The notes under the pieces were generated by a model. The model searched no databases. It saw only the letters and a program-made list of their open reading frames with translations, and was not told the DNA's origin. 7,919 bases of DNA from the NCBI GenBank assembly GCA_020697475.1, contig JAJFMO010000190.1:1-7919 (forward strand), given 5' to 3'. Positions 1-5,494 of the stretch are shown here, piece by piece. The position numbers were made by a program, and so were the translations under genes. The first letter of the stretch is position 1; every line of letters begins with the position of its first letter. The stretch comes from Paenibacillaceae bacterium (GTDB lineage: Bacteria; Bacillota; Bacilli; Paenibacillales; NBRC-103111).

Positions 1-443
1 ACCGGGATTCCGTCCACCCCAACACGGGGGATCGACGGTTTGATTTTCCTCGCTTCTTCGATCGCGTTGCGATGAATGCACTTCATATCGAATCCGCGCT
101 TCTGGTAGAATCGGATCGCCCGGATATTGTCGTTGGAAGTAATCAGCCACAGTCTCGTGCAACCGTTTCGCCATGTCGCATCGCGTGCAAGTTGAATCAA
201 AGTCGATCCGATTCCTTGATTTTCAGCTTTGCTGTCCAAGGAGACGATCTCGCAATCTGAGCCATCAATATGATAGGTGAGCAGTCCCACAACGCTTCCC
301 CCGGAAACGGCAACGAAACCCGGCAACTGATCGATTTGATGGATCTTCCCTCGCGAGACGACAATACCGTTCCTAAACTCGGGCAGTTTATTTTTGCCCG
401 AGAAGTTCTCAACTGCTCGATATTCCACCTCGGTCTTGTCCAT
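1..443 (-). CDS. GNAT-family N-acetyltransferase, C-terminus cut by left edge
   Basis: My translation of the minus strand from ATG (443-441) gives 147 codons with no stop up to the left edge. The protein has a GNAT fold: strands around residues 42-69, then the acetyl-CoA loop ENQGIGS at 74-80 (G77, I78, G79), an amphipathic helix, and the late motif NDNIRAIRFYQKRGF near 104-118, which is typical of the family. The family moves an acetyl group from acetyl-CoA to an amine; the substrate here cannot be read. The tail, with KPSIP and a DGIP segment, resembles small GNAT proteins of about 160 residues, so probably only some 10-20 residues are missing. The start codon shares one base with the Nudix stop (TGATG), which points to translational coupling. 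The purine-rich 3' end of the Nudix gene supplies the ribosome binding site. Confidence 0.85.
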   Translation of the reverse strand, partial: MDKTEVEYRAVENFSGKNKLPEFRNGIVVSRGKIHQIDQLPGFVAVSGGSVVGLLTYHIDGSDCEIVSLDSKAENQGIGSTLIQLARDATWRNGCTRLWLITSNDNIRAIRFYQKRGFDMKCIHRNAIEEARKIKPSIPRVGVDGIP

Positions 444-838
444 CACCTTGACCCCCCACCTTCCAGCCAACGCTCCAAAAATTCGCGATCTTCCTCGAAG
501 CAAAGGGCCAACTTTCGCACCTCAGCAAGCGTCTTCCACGCGATGTCATAGATGAGCCCGTCCGGATCCTGAAACGTCCGCGAACCGCCAACCAACTCGG
601 CGCGAAAGTAGTGCACGATCCCACTTTTCACAAACAACTCTTCACGCGGCTCCACTACATACCCCGTCTCTTCCCACACCTCGCGCCGGCAGCAATCCTC
701 GAAGCTCTCGCCCGGCAGCCTTCCCCCGGAGGGCACCGACCAGCGCTTCTCCTCCTCCGGCTTTCCTTGCAATACCATCAGAACCTCGTTCCGCTCATTG
801 ACGCACACAGCCGCTGACCCCGTCCAAGGCCCACTCAT
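443..838 (-). CDS. Nudix hydrolase
   Basis: This is a 131-residue protein with a complete Nudix box. It reads G38-x5-E44-x7-R52-E53-V54-W55-E56-E57-T58-G59-Y60, an exact match to GX5EX7REUXEEXGU, including the glutamates that bind the catalytic metal. The family hydrolyses nucleoside diphosphates linked to another moiety. The residues that set specificity are not diagnostic, so the substrate (oxidised nucleotide, nucleotide sugar or other) is unknown. The length is that of a single-domain Nudix protein, and there is no signal peptide. The start ATG overlaps the AraC stop by four bases (ATGA), and a GGAGG motif lies just upstream inside the AraC gene. It is therefore almost certainly co-transcribed with the regulator and with the GNAT gene downstream. 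Confidence 0.93.
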   Translation of the reverse strand: MSGPWTGSAAVCVNERNEVLMVLQGKPEEEKRWSVPSGGRLPGESFEDCCRREVWEETGYVVEPREELFVKSGIVHYFRAELVGGSRTFQDPDGLIYDIAWKTLAEVRKLALCFEEDREFLERWLEGGGSR

Positions 839-1659
839 GTCTCCGACCTCCGATATTGACCGGGCGTGACCCCAGTAACCTTTTTGAAAATATTATGAAA
901 TGACGTTTCACTCTCGTACCCGACCAGCTCGCTGATGTCCTTAAGCGGCAGCTCCGTCGTCGTCAAGTAGCGCTTGGCCACCTCCATCCGATAGCGGATC
1001 AGGAACTGAATCGGGCTGACGCCCATCTCCTCCTTAAACAGATGCGCCAAGTGGTAGGGGTTGACGTGAGAAATACGCGCCAACCGCTCCAGTGTGATGT
1101 CGTTGTGGTAGTTCTCCTCAATGTAACTGCGCGCCCTCATCACGGCTGTTCGGGACGGCTTGCGTGAGTTATCCTCCGAAAAGCCCTCGTTAGCGATGCG
1201 GAACAACTGCACCAGCGCGATACCGATCCAATGGTTCGCCATCGTATGCGCCTCAAGCAAGTGGGAATCGAATTCCGCCAGACTCTTGGTCAATAAGTCC
1301 CCGATAAAGGCGCTGTGCTCACCCAACTTGATCAACGGCGGACGGTCCGCAGGCAGGAAGTAGTCGGGCGGCAGCCCTTGGATCTGGAGGTTTTGGAAGT
1401 TAAAATAGATGGCTTTAAAAGGATACCGGGTTGACACCTCTTCATGCCACAACCCCCGATGATAGAACAGCACCGTCCCCGCGCCAGCCGTATAGGAAAC
1501 CCCGTCGATGACAAAGATTCCCTCTCCTTCCTCGATGTACAAGAGCTGGCTGACCGTATCGTGTTTGTGCAAAGCGTGAAAGAACGGGTTCGTTTCATCC
1601 CGGTTGAACGAGTTGCCCCGCATCACTTTGGCCGGATGGACAAACTTGTCTTGCGCCAT
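835..1659 (-). CDS. AraC-family transcriptional regulator with cupin-like sensor domain
   Basis: With the start chosen at 1659 the protein has 274 residues. Residues about 25-90 form a cupin-type AraC ligand-binding domain (HxH-like HKHD at 31-34, then a GEGIFVIDG turn and the segment up to WHEE at 71-74). Residues about 172-272 form the double helix-turn-helix DNA-binding domain: first HTH near 188-213 (ITLERLARISHV), second near 238-263, ending in the family signature FKKVTGVTPGQYR. A longer in-frame ATG exists at 1764. I prefer 1659 because GGGGG lies 6 bases upstream of it, the extra 35 residues resemble no AraC N-terminus, and the predicted transcription start (about 1765) would leave the longer form leaderless. 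It is divergent from the sugar operon, so control of that operon in response to its sugar is the likely role (inference). Confidence 0.9.
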   Translation of the reverse strand: MAQDKFVHPAKVMRGNSFNRDETNPFFHALHKHDTVSQLLYIEEGEGIFVIDGVSYTAGAGTVLFYHRGLWHEEVSTRYPFKAIYFNFQNLQIQGLPPDYFLPADRPPLIKLGEHSAFIGDLLTKSLAEFDSHLLEAHTMANHWIGIALVQLFRIANEGFSEDNSRKPSRTAVMRARSYIEENYHNDITLERLARISHVNPYHLAHLFKEEMGVSPIQFLIRYRMEVAKRYLTTTELPLKDISELVGYESETSFHNIFKKVTGVTPGQYRRSET

Positions 1660-1710
1660 GGCGCACCCCCGAATCGCAAGATTGAAGAAGAAACTCCACA
1701 AGAACGCCCA

Positions 1711-1739
1711 TTGTCCGCGCTCGATAAAACCCCTAAACT
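1711..1739 (+). promoter_or_regulatory. Candidate sigma-A promoter of the sugar operon
   Basis: TTGTCC (1711-1716) and TAAACT (1734-1739) are separated by exactly 17 bases. Each matches its consensus at four of six positions. Transcription would start near 1746, leaving a leader of about 75 bases before the propeller gene. The weak boxes fit a promoter that needs an activator such as the divergent AraC protein. This is a prediction by eye. Confidence 0.45.
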
Positions 1740-1742
1740 GGC

Positions 1743-1769
1743 AGTGGGAACCGCTCTCATGCACCCACT
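1743..1769. promoter_or_regulatory. Inverted repeat, candidate operator
   Basis: AGTGGG (1743-1748) and CCCACT (1764-1769) are perfect inverted arms. Their starts are 21 bases apart, about two DNA turns. They fall on the two predicted transcription starts of the facing promoters, so a bound dimer could affect both. AraC proteins more often bind direct repeats, so the binding protein is uncertain. Confidence 0.35.
1746..1759 (+). promoter_or_regulatory. Possible cre (CcpA) site
   Basis: The 14 bases GGGAACCGCTCTCA match the catabolite-response consensus TGWAANCGNTNWCA at all but two positions (first T is G, W at position 3 is G). The site sits at the predicted start of the sugar operon transcript, a usual place for CcpA repression. 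The central CG and the 3' half fit well and the 5' half is weak. Confidence 0.3.
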
Positions 1770-1771
1770 AC

Positions 1772-1800
1772 ATCGTAACGCGCCGTTTCACCAATTTCAA
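1772..1800 (-). promoter_or_regulatory. Sigma-A promoter of the araC-nudix-GNAT unit
   Basis: Read on the minus strand, TTGAAA (1800-1795) and TACGAT (1777-1772) are separated by exactly 17 bases, matching the -35 box at five of six and the -10 box at four of six positions. Transcription would start near 1765, giving a leader of about 105 bases before the AraC start at 1659. This promoter faces the candidate sugar-operon promoter at 1711-1739. Confidence 0.55.
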
Positions 1801-1805
1801 CAGTG

Positions 1806-1814
1806 AAGGAGAGG
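1806..1814 (+). promoter_or_regulatory. Ribosome binding site that points to an ATT start
   Basis: AAGGAGAGG is a strong Shine-Dalgarno sequence. It ends 7 bases before the ATT codon at 1822. No ATG, GTG, TTG or CTG lies in the correct frame at a usable distance. The GTG at 1888 is more than 70 bases away and has no ribosome binding site of its own. Confidence 0.7.
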
Positions 1815-1821
1815 AACTGCT

Positions 1822-2928
1822 ATTAAGATCATTTTTCGCAAAAGAAAAATCAGCGACACGCCGTACGAAGCTTGCTCGGTATTCGACGTGAATAACGACG
1901 GAATCCCGGATATCGTCAGCGGCGAATATTGGTTCGAAGGGCCGGACTTTCAAGTGCGGCACAAGATTTGCGAGTTGGAGGCGTTCAACCAATATCATAA
2001 AGATTTTTGCGATTTTCCGCTCGATGTGGACGGGGACGGCTGGCTCGACATCATCACGGCGTCGTATTGGGATAAGGCGGTCTATTGGCGGAAGAACCCT
2101 CGGGTGGCAGGCACGGAGTGGCCGACGTTCGAGGTCGGGCCTGCGGCTAACATCGAAACAATGCGTTGCTTCGATATTGACGGCTGCGGGGTGCCGGAGA
2201 TTTTCCCCAACGAGACCGGGTCGCCGCAATGCTTCTTCAAGCTCATCCGGGATGAGCGTGGCTTGGGAACCGGAGAGTTCAAGAAGGTGATCATCGGATC
2301 CGAGAAAAGCGGGCATGGTATGGGCTTCGCCGATGTGAACGGTGACGGGCGGATGGATATCGTGCTGCGCGGCGGGTGGCTGGAGCAGCCGGAGGATCCG
2401 TATCAAACCCCGTGGACGTTCCACCCGGAATTCGAGCTGGGGCGGGCGAGTGTGCCGGTGCTCGGTTATGACGTGAACGGCGACGGGCTATGCGATTTGA
2501 TCGTCGGCAGCGCCCACGATTACGGGCTGTTCTGGTACGAACAGCGGTTGGACGATGAAGGACGACGCAGTTGGATCCAGCACGAGATCGATATGAGCGC
2601 TTCGCAATTTCACGACTTGCAGCTCGTTGACCTGGATCTTGATGGGCAAGTGGAGCTGGTGACCGGCAAGCGGTACCGCGCCCACAATGACAACGATGCG
2701 GGAGCGCACGATCCCGTCGGGCTTTATTACTACAAGATCAACGGCGGCGCGTTTGAGAAGCACGTCATCGATTACGGGCCGGCCGGCGAGGCGTCCGGGT
2801 GCGGGATTTATTTTTGGATCCACGATTTAAGCGGCAACGGCTATCCGGACATCATCGCTCCAGGCAAGGAAGGATTATTTCTGTTTGAAAATGTCGGACC
2901 GTCCACAACAGGAGGAGTACAGAGATGA
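1822..2928 (+). CDS. Cytoplasmic FG-GAP/VCBS seven-repeat beta-propeller protein
   Basis: Starting at ATT (1822) the protein has 368 residues. It carries seven calcium-loop repeats of the DxDxDG type: DVNNDG 22-27, DVDGDG 68-73, DIDGCG 118-123, DVNGDG 171-176, DVNGDG 217-222, DLDLDG 270-275 and DLSGNG 335-340. The spacing of about 46-65 residues fits one repeat per blade of a seven-bladed propeller. The third and seventh loops have lost a ligand Asp. The segment HNDNDAGAHDP (about 288-298) resembles one I recall in FG-GAP proteins of Planctomycetes. There is no signal peptide or membrane segment, so it should be cytoplasmic, unlike most FG-GAP proteins. The frame is open only back to 1807. 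The GTG at 1888 would cut the first calcium loop after its first Asp, so the upstream start is favoured. The gene overlaps the next by ATGA. Function is unknown; a sugar-binding or lyase role is possible. Confidence 0.85.
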   Translation: MKIIFRKRKISDTPYEACSVFDVNNDGIPDIVSGEYWFEGPDFQVRHKICELEAFNQYHKDFCDFPLDVDGDGWLDIITASYWDKAVYWRKNPRVAGTEWPTFEVGPAANIETMRCFDIDGCGVPEIFPNETGSPQCFFKLIRDERGLGTGEFKKVIIGSEKSGHGMGFADVNGDGRMDIVLRGGWLEQPEDPYQTPWTFHPEFELGRASVPVLGYDVNGDGLCDLIVGSAHDYGLFWYEQRLDDEGRRSWIQHEIDMSASQFHDLQLVDLDLDGQVELVTGKRYRAHNDNDAGAHDPVGLYYYKINGGAFEKHVIDYGPAGEASGCGIYFWIHDLSGNGYPDIIAPGKEGLFLFENVGPSTTGGVQR

Positions 2929-3977
2929 ACAAATTAAAAATCGGCTTCGTCGGCACAGGTTCGATGGGGCAATGCGCACATCTGATCAACTACGCGAATC
3001 TGCGTGAAGAATGCGAAGTGGTGGCGATCGCCGAACCGCGGCCGAAGTTGGCGCAATTAGTCGCCCAGCGCTACGGGATTCCGGCCATTTACAAGGATCA
3101 CACGGAGCTGCTGGCGAACGGCGGTGTCGACGCGATTGTCGCGGCTCAGCCTTTCCGACGGCATAGTCTGATCATCCCGGATATTCTGCGAGCCCGTATC
3201 CCGGTGTTTACAGAGAAACCGGTGACAATGACGGTGGAGGCGGCGGAACCGTTGGTCAAGCTCGGCGAGGAGCTCGGGGCTCTGCACGTCATCGGCAACC
3301 AGAAGCGCTCCGATCCGGCCATGGAATACGCGAAGGCGCTGGTTGACAAATGGAAGGCGTCCGGGGAGATGGGCCGGATGAAATACGTCCGCGCCACGAT
3401 GCCGCGCGGCGATTGGAGAGCCGGGGCCGATCTGCCGCTCATGACCGATGAGCCGAATCCGCGCGACGAGCTGGAGCCGTACCCCACCGAGTTCAACGAA
3501 TATTGGGGCAAGCAGTACAACGCCTTCGTCAATTACTACATTCATCAACTGAACTACATTCGTTTTCTGCTCGGCGAGGAATGCAAAGTGACGTATGCCG
3601 ATCGTGGTGGAGTGCTGATGGTGATGGAGACGGCGAACAATGTGACAGCTACGTTGGAGATGGAGCCTTATCGCACGAGCGTCGAATGGCATGAATCGGT
3701 AATCGTCGCTTTTGAGAAAGGATTCGTGAAGGTTGACTTGCCCGCTCCACTCGCTCGAGCAACGGCAGGCAAGGTGACGGTGATGAGGGACAACGGAGAA
3801 GAGATGTCCTATACGCAGCCGATTTTGCCCAATCTGGACTCGATGCGCAAGCAGGCGATGAATTTCCTGGCCGCCGTGCGTGGGGAACGATCCCCGGCCT
3901 GTTCGGCGAAGGATGCGCTGGAAGATTTGAAGCTGTCCATGCAGTACATTCGCAAGATGGCGGCTTATTCATCTTAG
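2925..3977 (+). CDS. Gfo/Idh/MocA-family NAD(P)-dependent oxidoreductase
   Basis: This 350-residue protein starts with a Rossmann fold: GTGSMG at 10-15 binds the dinucleotide, and the second strand ends at AEPR (36-39). The family's EKP motif is E97-K98-P99, with the catalytic Lys98. The C-terminal alpha/beta domain contains H207 in YYIHQLNYIRFLLGEE, the position of the family's usual H-x-x-D; here the Asp is Asn210. The family oxidises or reduces sugars, sugar phosphates, inositols or glycosides, and the substrate cannot be fixed from sequence. GGAGGA lies just upstream of the ATG, which overlaps the propeller stop by four bases (ATGA), so the two proteins are probably made together. Placed beside a GH4 enzyme, a sugar-oxidising role in glycoside breakdown is plausible (inference). 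Confidence 0.92.
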   Translation: MNKLKIGFVGTGSMGQCAHLINYANLREECEVVAIAEPRPKLAQLVAQRYGIPAIYKDHTELLANGGVDAIVAAQPFRRHSLIIPDILRARIPVFTEKPVTMTVEAAEPLVKLGEELGALHVIGNQKRSDPAMEYAKALVDKWKASGEMGRMKYVRATMPRGDWRAGADLPLMTDEPNPRDELEPYPTEFNEYWGKQYNAFVNYYIHQLNYIRFLLGEECKVTYADRGGVLMVMETANNVTATLEMEPYRTSVEWHESVIVAFEKGFVKVDLPAPLARATAGKVTVMRDNGEEMSYTQPILPNLDSMRKQAMNFLAAVRGERSPACSAKDALEDLKLSMQYIRKMAAYSS

Positions 3978-4019
3978 GATGCGTGAGGAAATTAGCGACA
4001 GATATTTCGTCATGCATCC
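3977..4019 (+). other. Strong 16-bp intergenic hairpin without a U-tract
   Basis: The arms 3977-3992 (starting GGATGC) and 4004-4019 (ending GCATCC) pair over 16 positions: 14 Watson-Crick pairs, one G-T wobble and one G-G mismatch, with an 11-base loop. It begins on the last base of the oxidoreductase stop codon and ends 32 bases before the GH4 start. No run of T follows, so it is not a standard intrinsic terminator. It may be an mRNA processing or stabilising element, or a protein-binding site. Confidence 0.65.
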
Positions 4020-4051
4020 ACAATTCCAATCCAAGAAAGGAAGATGAATCG

Positions 4052-5461
4052 ATGAAGGTAGCGATTATTGGCGCAGGAAGTATTGTGTTCTGCAAGACGC
4101 TGGTGATGGACATTCTGGCCACGGAAGCTTTGGCGGAGACGGAGTTTGCTCTAATGGCTCCGACGATGGGGAAAATTTCGCAGGTCAAGTCGTTCCTGGA
4201 TCGCGTGATCCAAGACAACGGGCTGTCCGCCAAGGTGACGGCCACGACCGATCGCCGTGAAGCGCTGCAGGGGGCGAAATACGTCATTTGCTGCTTCCAG
4301 GTCGGCGGCGTCTCGGCGTTCGAGCTCGACTACAAGATCCCGCTAAAGTACGGGGTCGACCAGTGTATCGGCGATACGCTCGGGCCGGGCGGGATTTTCC
4401 GCGCGCTGCGCAGCATCCCGGTCATCCTCGATGTCGCCAAAGATATGCAAGAGCTGTGCCCGGACGCGACGCTGCTCAATTACGTCAATCCGATGGCGAT
4501 GATCTGCTGGGCGCTGGGCGAGACGAAAACCAAGTTCGTCGGGCTGTGCCACGGCGTGCAGACGACACTGGACCTCATCTCCGGGTACGTCGGCATTCCG
4601 AAGACCGAGATCGACTACATCAGCGCGGGCATCAACCATATGGCTTGGTTTACCAAGATCGAGCATCGCGGTACGGATCTGTATCCGGTATTAAGGGCGA
4701 GATTCGAGCAACCCGAGTTTTACGTAAACGAAAAAGTGCGGGGCGAAGTGTTCCGCCAGTTCGGCTATTTCATGACGGAGTCGACGGGGCATCTGTCCGA
4801 ATACGTGCCGTGGTTCCGCAAGAGCTCCGAGGCGCTGCATCTGTATTGCGACGAGCCGTCGTTCGGCGGGGAGTCTGGCGCGTACTACACGTGGTGCACG
4901 TACGTGGCAGACAAGTACAGGGAGAAGGACATCCTGTCCGAAGACTCCACGGTGCTTACCCCGCGAAGCGTCGAATATTGCGCCTACATTATTGAGGCGC
5001 TGGAAACCGGCAAAACGTTCAAATTCAACGGCAACGTCCGCAATGACGGGATGATCACGAACCTGCCGGCGGAGTGTTGCGCCGAAGGGCCGATATTCGC
5101 CGACCGAACGGGCTTGAACCGCACGTTAGTCGGGGACTTGCCACCGCAATGCGCCGCGCTGAACATGACCAACATCAACGTGCAGCGGCTTGCGGTGTTG
5201 GCCGCTAAGTCGGGCGATCCGGAGTCGGTTGTGCATGCCGTTGCCATGGACCCGCTAACGTCGGCCGTGTTGACGCTGAAAGATATCCGCGCGATGGTCG
5301 GGGAGATGCTGGAGGCTGAGAGCGAATGGCTGCCGCAATTTGCCGGGCGCAAGCCGAGGGCGACGCCGGTTGTCCATATTCCCGCCAACGTACAGCGAGC
5401 GGAAGTGCCGATTGACCCGGCTTTGGCGGTATTTTCGAGGTTCGGGGAGCTGGCGAAGTAA
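4052..5461 (+). CDS. melA: GH4 family glycosidase, alpha-galactosidase (MelA)-like
   Basis: The protein has 469 residues when started at ATG 4052, where AGGAAG sits 8 bases upstream. An in-frame GTG at 3983 would add 23 unrelated residues and lies inside the intergenic hairpin, so it is rejected. GH4 enzymes cleave glycosides by NAD-assisted oxidation at C3, elimination and addition, and need a divalent metal such as Mn. Visible motifs: GAGSIVF (7-13, NAD fold), FQVGG (82-86), GDTLGPGGIFRALR (107-120), NYVNPMAM (143-150), GLCHG with metal ligand C166, and GINHMAWF with metal ligand H196. The middle resembles E. coli MelA as I recall it more than LplD-type galacturonidases. The region after the second strand reads LMAPTMGK where MelA-like proteins have LMDID, so an acidic residue expected to touch the NAD ribose is missing. 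The specificity and the symbol are tentative; other alpha-glycosides are possible. Confidence 0.85.
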   Translation: MKVAIIGAGSIVFCKTLVMDILATEALAETEFALMAPTMGKISQVKSFLDRVIQDNGLSAKVTATTDRREALQGAKYVICCFQVGGVSAFELDYKIPLKYGVDQCIGDTLGPGGIFRALRSIPVILDVAKDMQELCPDATLLNYVNPMAMICWALGETKTKFVGLCHGVQTTLDLISGYVGIPKTEIDYISAGINHMAWFTKIEHRGTDLYPVLRARFEQPEFYVNEKVRGEVFRQFGYFMTESTGHLSEYVPWFRKSSEALHLYCDEPSFGGESGAYYTWCTYVADKYREKDILSEDSTVLTPRSVEYCAYIIEALETGKTFKFNGNVRNDGMITNLPAECCAEGPIFADRTGLNRTLVGDLPPQCAALNMTNINVQRLAVLAAKSGDPESVVHAVAMDPLTSAVLTLKDIRAMVGEMLEAESEWLPQFAGRKPRATPVVHIPANVQRAEVPIDPALAVFSRFGELAK

Positions 5462-5494
5462 CCGCAAGAAAATCATGATTCGGGAGGGGTTAAG

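Noticed and set aside
1660..1764. In-frame 35-residue N-terminal extension of the AraC protein (ATG at 1764)
   Set aside because: It lies at the predicted transcription start, lacks a ribosome binding site, and its sequence is unlike any AraC N-terminus; the ATG at 1659 has a G-rich site 6 bases upstream.
1768..2424. Antisense frame of 218 codons under the propeller gene
   Set aside because: Mirror of the repeated Asp/Gly codons; no ribosome binding site or recognisable protein.
3983..4051. GTG start 23 codons upstream of the GH4 ATG
   Set aside because: It lies inside the hairpin and would add residues before the N-terminal Rossmann strand; ATG 4052 has a good ribosome binding site.
3649..4287. 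Antisense frame of 212 codons across the oxidoreductase-GH4 junction
   Set aside because: Ser/Arg/Pro-rich shadow spanning two real genes on the other strand; no start signal.
4288..4995. Long plus-strand frame of 235 codons inside the GH4 gene
   Set aside because: Arg-rich composition typical of an alternate frame of GC-rich coding DNA, with the GH4 frame clearly conserved.
5471..5480. Perfect palindrome AATCATGATT between the GH4 and lipoprotein genes
   Set aside because: Ten bases without a loop in an AT-rich gap can arise by chance; no second copy near a promoter.
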